DNA of 64,000 bases from Caprella mutica (GCA_947561585.1 CANNZV010002353.1:1-64000); one strand, 5' to 3'; shown: positions 22,405-33,894, numbered from the stretch's first letter. Notes: generated by a model not told the origin, from the sequence alone. Program-made: numbers and translations.

Positions 22405-23226
22405 AAAAGAGCATCTTTAAGGTATTTGATTTGGTTTATATTCAGTGATTGTAGTTTGTTGTTTTTACCAATGCTGTATTGTAGGGTAATTTGCTCTACA
22501 GTGCAGTGCTATCACTGCTATGGCTACCTATAGGCTTGACAATGTGAAAGTTTTTATTGAATTTTTAATTGTAATTTCCCTTTGTCATATGTTTTTTCAA
22601 TAAAAAATTACTTTAAATAATACTAATTTATCATAAAATTGTAATTCTATTTAGCATACTGAAGAAATATAATTAATTTTTTATAAGTAATTTTTTCTAC
22701 AATCAGTGATAACATGTGATCGTAAAATCTTAGGTTAGATGTGTACTACCAAAGCCCATTGTTTTGAATCACTACATCCTGTTTCAAAGAAGATTAGTCC
22801 TTTTCTATGTACCTGTTCGGACATTCTTTGTTTCCTCCAAAGGATATAATTAATGATACGATAGCGTGTGTGTTTGTGTATGTTACTTATTATAGCGGTT
22901 TGTGAGTGAAGTTTGGGGAAGTGAAGATAGAGGAAGTGGGGGAAACGAAGACGAGGAAAAGAAAAATGGAGGATGAAAATTTGTTCACTATACGAGGTAA
23001 ACTATAGAATTTACGGTAAAAAATATTCCACCTCATAGCAGATATTCTGGAGAGTACACTGTGAAAAAATGAAATCAAATTCCACTCGTAACTATAAAAA
23101 TAAGTCAATTAAAGGAGAACGCAACCAGTTTTTTCTATTTGTTCCTATCTAAATTAATGGACACGTCGCATTTTGTTATGATTTCGGCGATCCCCTTGCA
23201 AGGGTACGGCCTGGCTACACTATAGA
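22405..23226. other. AT-rich region with a purine-rich patch
   Basis: No gene is seen. The patch 22905-22990 (GGGGAAGTGAAGATAGAGGA type) resembles the minisatellite at 5640-5980. Confidence 0.4.
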
Positions 23227-23245
23227 TTCTATACCATTTACAGTT

Positions 23246-23515
23246 CTAGTTGATCCAAGTGAAATAATATTTGATCCAAGTGAAATAATATTTGATCCAA
23301 GTGAAATAATATTTGATCCAAGTGAAATAATATTTGATCCAAGTGAAATAATATTTGATCCAAGTGAAATAATATTTGATCCAAGTGAAATAATATTTGA
23401 TCCAAGTGAAATAATATTTGATCCAAGTGAAATAATATTTGATCCAAGTGAAATAATATTTGATCCAAGTGAAATAATATTTGATCCAAGTGGAATAATA
23501 TTTGATCCAAGTGGA
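23246..23515. repeat. 21-bp tandem array, left arm, about 13 copies
   Basis: The unit TTTGATCCAAGTGAAATAAT plus A is repeated almost without change, with only the last two copies showing a substitution. Homogeneity implies recent expansion or gene conversion. Open frames on the minus strand are by-products. Confidence 0.9.
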
Positions 23516-23769
23516 ATTGAATATTTAATCATTCCGATACCTCACATTTTGTGTCTTTGTCTGTTGGTTGGTTGCAAGAAAAATGTCACGCTTTTAATAT
23601 TTAAAATATAAAAAATATTTGTATCATTTATTTAGGCTAGATAAAATTTATTTACATAAATTTATTTAAATAACATTTATTTATAACTTTATGTAAATAA
23701 AGTATATGTAAATTTTTTTAATGTAATTTCTAAAGATATTGATAGGCCAATTAAAATTGCAGACTTTGA

Positions 23770-24260
23770 AGATTATTTTGGTTGGCCATGATAGGTTATT
23801 ATGGTGGGCAATGATACGTTATTATGGTGGGCAATGAAAGGTTATTATGATGGGCAATGATATATTAATATGGTGGGCAATGAAAGATTATGGTGGGCAA
23901 TGAAAGATTATGGTGGGTAATGAAATATTATGATTGGCAATAAAATATTATTGTGGGCAATGAAATATTATGGTGGGTAATGAAATATTATAGTGGGCAA
24001 TGAAATATTATGGTGGGCAATGAAAGATTTTGATGAATAATGAAAGATTATAGTGGTAATGAAATATTATGGTGGGCAATGAAAGATTAGGGTGGGCAAT
24101 GAAAGATTATGGTGGGCAATGAAGCATTATGGTGGACGATGAAGGATTATGGTGGGCAATGAATGATTATGGTTGATAATAAAAGATTATGGTGAGCAAT
24201 GAAAGATTAAGATAGGCAATGAAAGATTATGGTGGGCAATGAGTGATTATGATGGGTCCA
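23770..24260. repeat. 20-bp tandem array, centre of the foldback element
   Basis: About 24 degenerate copies of TGGTGGGCAATGAAAGATTA. Copies differ at several positions and some are shortened, so the array is older or less homogenised than the flanking 21-bp arrays. Confidence 0.85.
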
Positions 24261-24404
24261 TCATAATCACTCCTAAATTATACAAATATTTTTTTTATAT
24301 TTTAAATATTAAAAGCATGACATTTTTCTTGCAACCAACCAACCAACCAACAAACAGACAAGGACACAAAAATGTGAGGTATCGGAATGAGGAAATATTC
24401 AAAT

Positions 24405-25495
24405 TCACATGGATCAATTTCAATTTCACTTGGATCAAATTCAAATTCACTTGGATCAAATTCAATTTCACTTGGATCAAATTCGAATTCACAAGAATCA
24501 AATTCAATTTCACAAGGATAAAATTCAATATCACTTGGATCAAATTCAATTTCACTTGGATCAAATTCGAATTCACAAGAATCAAATTCAATTTCACAAG
24601 GATAAAATTCAAATTCACTTGGATCAAATTCAATTTCACTTGGATCAAATTCGAATTCACAAGAATCAAATTCAATTTCACAAGGATAAAATTCAATATC
24701 ACTTGGATCAAATTCAATTTCACTTGGATTAAATTCAATTTCACTTGGATCAAATTCAATTTCACTTGGATCAAATTCTAATTCACTTGGATAAAATTCA
24801 AATTCACTTGGATCAAATTCAAATTCACTTGGATCAAATTCAATTTCACTTGGATCAAATTCAATTTCACTTGGATCAAATTCAAATTCACTTGGATCAA
24901 ATTCAATTTCACTTGGATCAAATTCAATTTCACTTGGATCAAATTCAATTTCACTTGGATCAAATTCAATTTCACTTGGATCAAATTCAAATTCACTTGG
25001 ATCAAATTCAATTTCACTTGGATCAAATTCAATTTCACTTGGATCAAATTCAAATTCACTTGGATCAAATTCAATTTCACTTGGATCAAATTCAATTTCA
25101 CTTGGATCAAATTCAATTTCACTTGGATCAAATTCAAATTCACTTGGATCAAATTCAATTTCACTTGGATCAAATTCAATTTCACAAGGATAAAATTCAA
25201 TATCACTTGGATCAAATTCAATTTCACTTGGATTAAATTCAATTTCACTTGGATCAAATTCAATTTCACTTGGATCAAATTCTAATTCACTTGGATAAAA
25301 TTCAAATTCACTTGGATCAAATTCAAATTCACTTGGATCAAATTCAATTTCACTTGGATCAAATTCAATTTCACTTGGATCAAATTCAATTTCACTTGGA
25401 TCAAATTCAAATTCACTTGGATCAAATTCAATTTCACTTGGATAAAATTTCAATTCACTTGGATCAAACATTATTTCATCTGGATCAACTAGAAC
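24405..25495. repeat. 21-bp tandem array, right arm, about 52 copies
   Basis: The unit TTCACTTGGATCAAATTCAA plus T is the inverse of the left-arm unit. Sub-variants (a copy with ACAAGGATAAA, a copy with GAATTCACAAGAATC) recur in the same order, showing higher-order duplication of blocks of roughly 130 and 500 bp. Because 21 is a multiple of three, several frames stay open. The longest (minus, 24302-25528) would encode an acidic FDPSEIE heptad repeat, but there is no sign that it is a gene. Confidence 0.9.
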
Positions 25496-25513
25496 TGTAA
25501 ATGGTATAGAAAG

Positions 25514-26309
25514 CCTTGAGTGTCCCAACTTGGCTTATCAGAGAAATATTCCTATGTTATTCGCGGTGGGATAAAAATGAGTTTCATTAACATCTGTCTA
25601 GGTGACGACTTTTGGAAAAAAATTATTCGAAATTTGGATACCTAATATTTAACTGCATTCATTGCTGTACAGTTTAATGAAATTCATTTTGAAATAAGAA
25701 AGTATGAGTTAGTTTAAATTTTAAAAGTCCCCTCAAGGCTGCGGTAAAATTGAGTTTCTAACATATAATATTATTGAACTAAGGTTTAAGATCATTATTG
25801 CAAAAGTATGCTAACATTGCTACAATATCCTAACATTATCAAAATCTAAACTATGGCCTGTATCTCTATTATGCTAATATATATATATATATATCTATCG
25901 CCTTTCTACTCTCTTGAAGGGGAAGTTCAGTCAAAATCAAACTATCGACAAATTGGTCCTAAATCGATTTAGTATATTTATTTATGTAACATTAGAATAT
26001 TCGTTGATTTTAGAAATGTTTATATTAAAAGTATATTGTAAATTAGTGGTGCCATCTGTGGACTGCGGTGGACCGCGTAACTAATCATTGTACCTTGTAC
26101 GTAAACAAAATGATAACCAGTCCCAGACTTGAATCGGTTATTAACTTATGAAAATGGTGAAAAGAATTTGTGAAATTGAAAACTGTCTTGAAAAGGACGC
26201 AGGAACTAAATCAAATTTATAAAATATGACATATATCGCTTATTATATTTTTTTCAACCGTTTAATTCTACAAGAATGTTTTATTCTTACTAAGTGATCG
26301 TTCAACATA
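25514..26309. other. AT-rich spacer with DR copy 3 and an AT microsatellite
   Basis: The stretch 25690-25830 resembles dispersed repeat DR (1370-1450 and 60105-60150), sharing the TATTGAACTAAGGTTTAAG type of words. An (AT)n run lies at 25876-25893. No gene is seen. Confidence 0.5.
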
Positions 26310-26666
26310 AATATTATGAAAACAAAAATTGACTGAACTGCCCCTTTAACAACTTGTACAAAGGAGCGAACGCCTTACTGAAATTAGGAATGAAACTTTT
26401 ATAGAAATTACACAACCCAATGAAACTTTGTACCTGACTAACATTGGATGGTGCAGGAGCATCAAGAATGGCACAGATTTTGTTGTAATCAGTATGAACG
26501 CCATTTGCATCAAAATATGCCCCAAGTTGTTTATAGATTTTACGTAAAAGGCACACTTTTGAACATTTTATCTTACACCATGCGTCATTAATCTATTTAA
26601 CACCATGACTAAAACATGGTCATGTTTCTGTTTGTCATCAGTCATGGTGAGAATATCGTCTTGATA
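26310..26666 (-). pseudogene. Ty3/gypsy RT, last part (palm to thumb)
   Basis: On the minus strand from 26666 downward the frame reads YQDDILTM (the YxDD catalytic box), then KCAF, then, from 26556, GAYFDANGVHTDYNKI, APAPSNVSQVQSFIGLCNFY and FIPNFSKAFAPLYKLLK. These are the thumb and connection motifs of a gypsy-type polymerase. It is the last surviving piece of one gypsy copy whose other pieces lie at 32784-36197. RNase H and integrase are absent; a stop or deletion follows at 26310. Confidence 0.85.
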
Positions 26667-26869
26667 TACAGGGTCTTTCACGGAAACTGCCAAATAATAA
26701 ATGGCTTAATGTAGACTAAATTTTATATAATATGTCACGTTTAAAGGTAATAAAATGCAATTTCTTACAGATTGCAGATTTCTTACAGATATCAATTTTA
26801 CGTTGAATTTAAGCCATACAAAATTCAAAAGTTCAAACCCCTATAGAAATACACAAAGAACAGCAGAAG

Positions 26870-27240
26870 TGGCATAAACAACCTGATAATTTTTCGCAAA
26901 TCGTAATATGGTCCAACGCAAAGAGGTTTGTGAGAAGAACTGCTCTTAACAGACAAAATGAAAGATGTTGAGCTTTGCTACACCCACATTAAATCGAAGA
27001 ACAGCAACGACAAAGAGGTGAAAAGTTGATGGCTTGGGTTGGTCTCATCGAAAGAGAAATTTTAGGCGTGTATTGGTTTAAAGATGAAAATGTCAATACA
27101 GTGAATATTAATGGGGAATCATATTGAAGGAAGTTAAATGAACACGTTTTATCCCATATAGCTAACAGGAAATAATGGTGGTTTCACCAAGACGGAGCAG
27201 CTCTCCACTGCCTTATGGCAAACATTGAAATGTTACAAAC
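26870..27240 (+). pseudogene. Mariner transposase, first part
   Basis: With one or two stops the frame reads RQQRQRGEKLMAWVGL, REILGVYWFKDENVNTVN and WWFHQDGAALHCLMANIEML, the last containing the second catalytic aspartate (QDGA-x2-H). Coding then breaks at the insertion at 27242 and resumes beyond 30938. The N-terminal DNA-binding region before 26870 is poorly preserved. Confidence 0.75.
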
Positions 27241-27419
27241 TACACAGAGAAAAAAGTTTACTCATATTTGATGGGTTATCAACTTATGCTTTGAATCAAT
27301 TTATTACGTGAGTTGGTCTGACTATATTCATGTTTTCTCGTGTGTCAAAACAACTATGACGTGGTGTGTCACCAAACATAGTTAATTCAAATCATTTTAT
27401 GGATTGAATCAACTTACTA

Positions 27420-27830
27420 TGAGAGTTAGAGTTACATTTTGGGAGTTTGAACATATGTTGAAATAACTAGGACATATTGTGTTGAAGTAACTCACAAAGA
27501 TTGTTAATTCAATGTATCTGGTGTATGAATTAACTTACTATGAGAGTTGACGCTACTTTTTTTGAAGTTTAGGTGCGAGTTAAATTAACTATGACATAGT
27601 GTGTTATAGTAACCCACAAAGACTGTTAATCCAGTGTATTCTGCAGTGTATGAATTAACTTACTATGAGATTTGTCGCTACTTTTTTGTAAGTTTAGGTG
27701 TGAGTTAAAACAACTATGACATAGTGTGATAAAGTAACCCACAAAGACTGTTGATCCTATGTATCTGGTGTATAAATTAACTTACTATGAGTGTTGGCGC
27801 TACCTTTTTAAGTTTAGGTGTGAGTTAAAT
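27420..27830. repeat. Tandem repeat of about 120 bp, 3-4 copies
   Basis: The words TGAATTAACTTACTATGAGA and CACAAAGACTGTTAATCCA recur at a spacing of about 120 bp. One copy of the same unit is present in the short relative (34060-34200), so the array expanded inside the long copy. Confidence 0.7.
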
Positions 27831-28299
27831 CAAATGAGTATGTGGCAACTAATGCTTTCCTCAAAGCCAATTAATCGGTTGACACTTTACAGTTCAAATC
27901 TTGTTTCAAGTGTGTTACGTGTTGAATGTGAACGCTCTTCAATACCATTTTAGTTCAAGTGCAAACAATAGCGTTATATGCACTAAATAGTATTATAGCT
28001 GCCGATCGATTATTAATTATTAATTAATGCCTTTAATACATAGATGAATGTCTGCCTAAATATTCTTAAATTTTCGGGATGGATAGGCTGGCGGCTAGGT
28101 AGTTATTTGAAGAGCTGATTATCAGTATATAACTTTTCATAATAATAAATTTTGATTACTGTTTTCCAGTTTGTAAACTAATATCCAAACTAATTTTTTT
28201 AGATTATTATATGTTAACTTATTTAATCATCATACCTACCTAGCTTTTTTTCAGTGTCGATATCTTATACATAGCCAAAGCAGTTACTGCGCTGTCCTC

Positions 28300-28475
28300 A
28301 GATAGGGTAAGTTCCAAATTATCAGGCAATTACACATTTTCGGTCACTTATGAAATATAGTATATAGCTACCTAATAGCTAATTAAAATAAAAGTTGATT
28401 AATTATTTTATATAGTTTTTCTTAGGCGACCGAAAACGTGGAACCGTACGATAATTCGGAACTTATCCTAGTATC
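28300..28475. repeat. Imperfect hairpin with exon-like edges
   Basis: GGTAAGTTCCAAATTATC and ACACATTTTCGGTCAC at 28305-28350 are inverted at 28430-28475 (GCGACCGAAAACGTGG, then GATAATTCGGAACTTATCC). The arms are bounded by AG and GT dinucleotides, which gives a false look of two small exons. Confidence 0.6.
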
Positions 28476-29141
28476 TCCAGTTAAGTATTCTGATAATTTA
28501 TATATTTTAAAACTAGTTAGTGTACCTATAGGTAGGGTAACACAGGTAAATTCGGTTCTTTAATTTCTAATTGCGGCCCTATTAAGAAAGTCTTAAAATC
28601 ATTCTGAAATTAGTTTAGCTATATATTGAATTGTTGAATTTCATAATAAACTCAATTTATGATAGATTCTGTTTATTTCACGAGTATCTTGAAGCCATGG
28701 TGGTTATTAATGTTTCCGAGATAAGAGACCGCAGTTAGTTAAATTACCGCAATTTACCTACTTGACCCTAGTTTTCTATGACCGGGAAAACTCCGTCCAG
28801 GGAGGTAGTTGGCTGAACTCCTTCCTGAGAACAAATAAGGAGAACACCGTCCAGGGATTTGGCAGTGAGAACTCCATCCAAAAGTGAGCCTTTTGATATA
28901 TTATACTTTTTGTTATTTAATTAAAGTCTAAATTAAGAGTGTAAAGTGAACAAAATTATGAGGATTAGCAAGGAAAATCCATTGCATTCATTAGAGCTAA
29001 ATTTATACTACATCTGAATATTCATAAATAGTTCAAAATTTTGTATAAATAATTTACCTATATGAAACAATTCTCATTTAATAATTCTATTCATTTCTTT
29101 ATTAATATGGTTTTCTATATTTTCTGAATCTACTTTCAGAT

Positions 29142-29522
29142 CTTTATGAAGAATTGATGAAGTAGAACAACGTCATCAACCATAGGAGTCCTCTTCAATT
29201 CCTTTGAATGATTCAGGAACAATTATGCTAGATCAAAGTAAGTATTTGAAAATGTTAGATGATTTTTAAATATGTATTTGTAATATGATTAGCTCCTACT
29301 TTTCCATATGTTTTTAGGGATTCCAGACATGAAAAGAATATCGAAGCTGTCACTATCTCATCACAAAAGGAAAAAGAGTAGGTGATGTTATTGATAATGT
29401 ATATAAACGATACTATAAATTTCTATTCAATATATATTAATATACGAATCTCTTATTTCAGGAATTGGCAACCTATAGTCGTAACAGACAGTGACGACGA
29501 TTCAAATTGTACTTCTAAATAA
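29142..29522 (+). other. Exon-like segments inside the 3.7-kb element
   Basis: Three stretches have splice-like borders: 29142-29239 (TTTCAG before, GTAAGT after), about 29318-29375 (TTTTTAG before, GTAGGT after) and about 29461-29522 (TTTCAG before). The last two join in frame and end NWQPIVVTDSDDDSNCTSK and a stop. The first has stops in the matching frame. It could be the remnant of a captured host gene or of the element's own gene; no domain is recognisable. Confidence 0.25.
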
Positions 29523-30339
29523 TAAATCTAAAACTTAAATGTTTATATTTTGTTTTCAATTTAACCTTGGTAATTCTATTAGCATATTTCTTCATCAGTT
29601 CATATGAGTAAAATGAATTGCACTAAAATATGGTTTAGAAGATAAAGGCTTTATTATTATTCATTAAGTTATAGTATAATTGCAGCATATCAAAGATCTA
29701 TTTTATCAACATTTGTTTTTGTAATCTAGCCTGGTTATTTCATTTATCTAGCCTACCTATTTATCACTACGAAAAGTTATTTACGCCATCTAATTTCTTA
29801 TTTACAAACTGACATGAAGTTATTTATTCAATCTAATCTATAAATTTACAACTAATTACCATATATCAATTCATCGGATCGAAAACATTTCAAAAAGCAA
29901 AGATTAGTCTAGGACTCTAGGTGATCAATTTTTTTATAAATCAAAATAGAATGCAAATGCATATCACAGAAGCAAAAGTATAAAAAAAAATGAAAATGTT
30001 AGATTTGGTCGTAGAGAATGAATAGTCTAATCTAATTGATACTGGGGCCTATATCTCGAGATTATGATTAAGTAGAGTAAATATAGTGACTGGAAAAGTC
30101 AGGTAAAAAATTTGTCTACTGCTAACCGAACCGACATTTCAACCTACACTAATAGTTGATATACATTTACTTGACAAAGTATAACCGGAGGTCCTACCGT
30201 CTGAAACCCGCCGTCTGACAAACGCAGCGCAAACCCCGTTTGTTTTACTGGTTCCAAAGAATTTGGTCTCAGGGTAAGATCAACCATAGACTACATATTA
30301 CCATACTGTCCATATTTACTTAGTTTACTAGTAGTTGAT

Positions 30340-30700
30340 ATAACCCAACACAAGATGTTGATATAACCAACACGAGTAGTTGATATAACCTACACGAGTA
30401 GTTGATATAACCTACACGACTAGTTGATATAACCTACACGAGTAGTTGATATAACCTACACGAGTAGTTGATATAACCAACACGAGTAGTTGGTATAACC
30501 TACACAAGTAGTTGATGTAACCTACACGAGTAGTTGATGTATCCTACACGAGTAGTTGATGTAACCTACACGAGTAGATGGTATAAACTACACGAGTAGT
30601 TGGTATAACCTACACGAGTAGTTGGTATAACATATAGGAGTGATTGGAGAAACATACACAAGTAGTTGATGTAACCTTGTTCTGTTGTTGTTATAACCAT
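30340..30700. repeat. 22-bp tandem array, about 14 copies
   Basis: The unit GTAGTTGATATAACCTACAC plus GA is repeated with scattered changes, decaying toward 30770. It is subterminal in the 3.7-kb element, where such repeats often bind transposase. Confidence 0.85.
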
Positions 30701-30937
30701 TACATATAATTGGTTCAACCATCACAAGTAGTTTTGACTATCACAGGTAGTTGTTGTGACATTCGGAAATTAAAAATAATCAACTCACATATGTGTTGTT
30801 TTAACCAACGTCAATTTAACTCATTTTAAATAGTACCTGCAACTCACCACGTAGGTAGGCGCACAGATAAACCATAAAATTTAGTCAAAACAAATCAAAT
30901 ATGATTTGATCCAACTAATCCTTTCTCTGTGTGTAAG

Positions 30938-31130
30938 TTTCAGGAACACTCAATTTTAAGGAGAGCTGTTTGACTACGTTGCAGTCCAGGTATTAATCCC
31001 TTTGACTTTTGGCTTTGGAGGTACTTCATACAAAACATCAGGAACCAACATCCAGAAAATATGAAAAAACTGTGCGCCATTGTGCAACAACACTCCTGCC
31101 GAAATCGTCAGTGAGCCAATTAATATAAGT
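30938..31130 (+). pseudogene. Mariner transposase, last part
   Basis: Coding resumes after the insertion with KFQEHSILRRAV, then SPGINPFDFWLWRYF, the third catalytic block, where the usual SPDL reads SPGI. This loss of the aspartate shows the copy is dead. HPENMKKLCAIVQQHSC matches the usual C-terminal helix. Confidence 0.75.
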
Positions 31131-31286
31131 CAACGAGTGTCATTTTGTCTTGAATATAATGGAGGTAATTTTTAACGCATGTTATATAGGAAATTATTTA
31201 AATTTTAGAGGCTCATAAATCGCATTTTCTAACCTTTATAACGTGACGTAGTATATAAAATTTGTTCTACATTAAGTGGCTCTATT

Positions 31287-32160
31287 AAGGGGACCGTCCG
31301 TAAATTTTGTAAACAAATTTATTAATAAAGCTACGGTTATGAAACTTGGTTCCTAAATATAAAATTGAATAATATAATGTTTTTGTTCGTGGCATTTTTT
31401 CGATTAGACGCATAGAAAACAAGTTATTCGAATTTCGAACGAATTTCGAACTGGGTATTCAAACATGTACTTCTAATACAGTTTTTGTAGCTACGGGTTT
31501 GCGGTTTTTTTCATTCGATTCTCCTGGTGATTCTCTACAAAAGCCTGAAGATTGATTTTTGAATTTCGAATTAGTTTACGAAAAATTTGATTTTTCGTGA
31601 AAAAACTAAAATTTTCAAAAAAAAAAAAAATTATATTTCTAAAAAAAAAAATTGTATTTCGAAATTCAAAAATCGATCCTCAAGCTTTTGTAGAGAATTA
31701 CCAGGAGAATCGAATGAAAAAAACCGCAATGCTCTAGCTTCAACCAAAAAAATGTGCGGGGTTTTGAATTACAAGATTTGTAGATCTCAAAATTAGTAGG
31801 AATTTCCTTTCAAAGTTTGATGATCTGACACGCAGCATCCATCCACTTCGAAGGTTTAGGGATAACTGAGCAATCTTTCTTTGCATTCATTGATGTGGGC
31901 GTTATATAGTGGTAGGTTAGATACCAGATATAGCGAGATAATTAATTATTACGAATTATAATTGGCTGAGAGATGGTTTTTAGAGTACATATTGACTCCC
32001 TATCCCCCGGCCCACTTTTCCCTTTCTCCCTCTCCCCAGGGGGTTAGAGTTATACGAGACTTCTGATATTTTGCACACACTATAAGAAGGTTATGAAACA
32101 ACTATTTACACAATAAAAAAAAAGATAAAATTTTGAGATTTCTTCGCGGACGGTCCCCTT
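31287..32160. mobile_element. 874-bp element ending AAGGGGACCGTCCG
   Basis: The left end AAGGGGACCGTCCGTAAATT is inverted at the right end (GCGGACGGTCCCCTT). An internal inverted repeat pairs 31500-31600 with 31655-31740 (GATTCTCCTGGTGATTCTCT type). There is no coding. It sits inside the right terminal repeat of the mariner and abuts MITE copy A. TTA or TTAA is present at both edges. Confidence 0.7.
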
Positions 32161-32161
32161 A

Positions 32162-32743
32162 AGCCCGTATTACACTGTGGCGCTCGCCATGGAGCTGTTG
32201 TCTCTCTCTACAGATATGGCGCTCACCATTCTCAAAATTGCTATTACACTAGACGAGTCATTATGGCGGTGATCGCGCATTGAAATTTAGGGAAAATTGA
32301 AAAAATTGCTATGAAATGAATCGTAGCATTAAAATTCGATGTCATCACGAATATATATTTAGTTAATTATCTTTTTGATAGTTGTGTGAAGCAATTCCAT
32401 GCCTATATATTAAAAAGTTTATTTTCATTGATTGTATGGCAACACTGGACACTACACAGAAGCGTTCATTCTTTTTTTTTGTATCACACAGTAGCCATAT
32501 AAAGTCTTAAATAACTTTTAAAATGAAACAAAATACTTTTTCCACTACTTCAAATCTCTTTAGCAGGCTTCAGTGACAATTTCATCACCTCTAAAACGGT
32601 GGCGGTGTTGGTTCTATTGCGCAGTGAGCGATCACAATTTCGTGATGCTCGCCAAGACATAGAGATAAAAGGGGCGGAGTTAGAGAGAAAAATAACAAAA
32701 CTGTGGCGACCGCCATAGCGAGCGCCACAGTGTAATACGGGTT
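32162..32743 (+). mobile_element. Harbinger-type MITE, copy A
   Basis: The terminal repeats begin AGCCCGTATTACACTGTGGC and continue for about 28 bp. TTA flanks both sides (32159-32161, 32744-32746). A three-base TWA duplication with these termini points to PIF/Harbinger. The body is shared with copies B and C/D. It is inserted beside the 874-bp element, inside the mariner right end. Confidence 0.8.
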
Positions 32744-32783
32744 TTAGCCATTTATTATTTGACAGTTTCCGTGAAAGACCCAG

Positions 32784-32942
32784 TATTATTATATTCTCAA
32801 TAGTATTCTGCACATTACAGATTGAAAAATTGCTGGACCGCTAGCAACACCGAAAGGTAAATACTAAATAGTTATAAACAAATAGTCCTTCGGTTGTATT
32901 TATAGTCGTGTATTCTTTAGAGGCATCGTCAACTATAAGTAA
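32784..32942 (-). pseudogene. Ty3/gypsy RT, middle part
   Basis: Reading the minus strand from 32942, the RT motifs LIVDDASKEYTTINTTEGLF and YNYLVFTF appear. A one-base frameshift then gives GVASGPAIFQ. This is the segment between the catalytic LDL block and the YxDD box. It joins 26666 (downstream) across the mariner, and 33530 (upstream) across MITE copy B. Confidence 0.85.
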
Positions 32943-33529
32943 AGCCCGTATTACACTGTGGCGCTCGCCATAGCGGTGTTGTCTCTCTCTACAGATATGG
33001 CGCTCACCATTCTCAAAAATTGCTATTACACTAGACGAGTCAATATTGCGGTGATCGTGCATTGAAATTTAGGGAAAATTTAAAAATTTACTATGAAATG
33101 AATCGTACCAATAAAATTCGATGTCATCACGAATAGTTAATTATCTTTTTGATAGTTTTGTGAAGCAATGCCATGCGTATATATCAAAAAGTATATATAT
33201 TCCATTGATTGTATGGCAACACTAGACACTACACAGAAGCGTTCATTCCTTTTTTGTATCGCGCAGTAGCCGTACAAAGTCTTAAATAACTTTTAAAATG
33301 AAACAAAATATATTTTCCACTACTTCAAATCTCTTTAGCAGGCTTCAGTGACAATTTCATCACCTCTAAAACGGTGGTGGTGTTGGTTCTATCGCGCAGT
33401 GAGCGATCACAATTTCGTGGTGCTCGCCAAGACATTTTTCACTATTAGAGAGAAAAGGGGCGGAGTTAGAGAGAAAAATAACAAAACTGTGGCGACCGCC
33501 ATAGCGCGCGCCACAGTGTAATACGGGCT
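32943..33529 (+). mobile_element. Harbinger-type MITE, copy B
   Basis: Same family and orientation as copy A, with TAA duplications at 32940-32942 and 33530-33532. The body carries GGGGCGGAGTTAGAGAGAAA near the right end and CTCTCTCTACAGATATGGCG near the left. Removing it restores contiguity of the gypsy RT. Confidence 0.85.
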
Positions 33530-33894
33530 TAAGCATTGTAAATCAAGTTTAGAGAAAATCTTAGGATTTCCCATTCTCATAATCACATCGTTAACAGAGG
33601 GCAAAGGATATTGGACTGTATAAATACATTTATTAATTGTTAGAAAATAATCTCCACATACATACTCGAATGGTATTGTTCGACTTCAGCACATTTACTG
33701 AAGGGGCATCCCATTTACTATTAAACACCTTTGTAATTATACCACAACTTTCTAGTCTGCTCAATTCTTTTTTTTACCAAATCCTTATGTTTTTAATGGT
33801 ACAGAGCGAGACTTCCAAAATATTGGACGAAAATCCGGTTTTACGTTGAAAACAACTTTTTGCTTCACGTCAGATTTAAATTTGTTTGATAGAT
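33530..33894 (-). pseudogene. Ty3/gypsy RT, first part
   Basis: From 33850 downward the minus strand gives, with frameshifts, PDFRPIFWKSRSVPL, then CGDYFLTINKCI, then YPLPSVNDVIMRM and PKIFSKLDLQ. These are the conserved opening motifs of gypsy polymerases, ending at the first catalytic LDL aspartate. MITE copy B interrupts just after it. Confidence 0.85.

Larger units (their letters stand above)
23227..25513. mobile_element. Foldback-like element with 21-bp array arms
   Basis: The outer 25 bp (TTCTATACCATTTACAGTTC and onward) at 23227 is inverted at 25489-25513. Inside, both arms are arrays of the same 21-bp repeat in opposite orientation (23246-23515 and 24405-25495). Each array is then bounded by an 85-bp unique block (23530-23620, inverted at 24290-24385). 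The centre is a different 20-bp array. This nested symmetric plan, terminal repeats made of tandem arrays, matches Foldback/Galileo-type elements of insects in architecture. There is no transposase, so it would be non-autonomous. Confidence 0.65.
27242..30932. mobile_element. 3.7-kb non-autonomous element ending ACACAGAGAAA
   Basis: The left end ACACAGAGAAAAAAGTTTAC and right end CTTTCTCTGTGT are inverted over 12 bp. A 492-bp relative with the same ends and about 350 bp of similar subterminal sequence lies at 33895-34386. The element interrupts the mariner transposase between two halves of one motif series. It holds no recognisable transposase. Contents are tandem repeats (27420-27830 and 30340-30700), a hairpin (28300-28475), and a patch with exon-like segments around 29140-29525. 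Confidence 0.75.
26669..32783 (+). mobile_element. Mariner-like transposon inserted in gypsy RT, itself carrying three insertions
   Basis: Terminal inverted repeats of about 38 bp start CAGGGTCTTTCACGGAAACT (left) and end with the inverse at 32783 (one terminal mismatch). They are flanked by TA (26667-26668, 32784-32785). Gypsy RT motifs resume directly on either side. Inner terminal sequence (TGGCTTAATGTAGAC) is also inverted near 31270. Without its inserts the element would be about 1 kb. Transposase pieces are at 26870-27240 and 30938-31130; inserts are at 27242-30932, 31287-32160 and 32162-32743. Confidence 0.85.

Noticed and set aside
23215..23532. Two open frames of about 90-105 codons (repeated SLGSNII and FHLDQIL peptides)
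   Set aside because: Both are translations of the 21-bp tandem array in different frames; no start context or independent evidence.
24239..25500. Several long plus- and minus-strand frames through the right array
   Set aside because: A 21-bp period keeps most frames open; only the 408-codon frame is mentioned, as a low-interest test.
28255..28560. Two small exon-like segments with AG and GT borders
   Set aside because: They are the two arms of an imperfect inverted repeat, so the open frames and splice-like words are structural by-products.
30340..30700. 22-bp repeats considered as a CRISPR array
   Set aside because: Units are directly contiguous with no unique spacers, the genome is eukaryotic, and no cas genes exist; the same applies to the 20- and 21-bp arrays.
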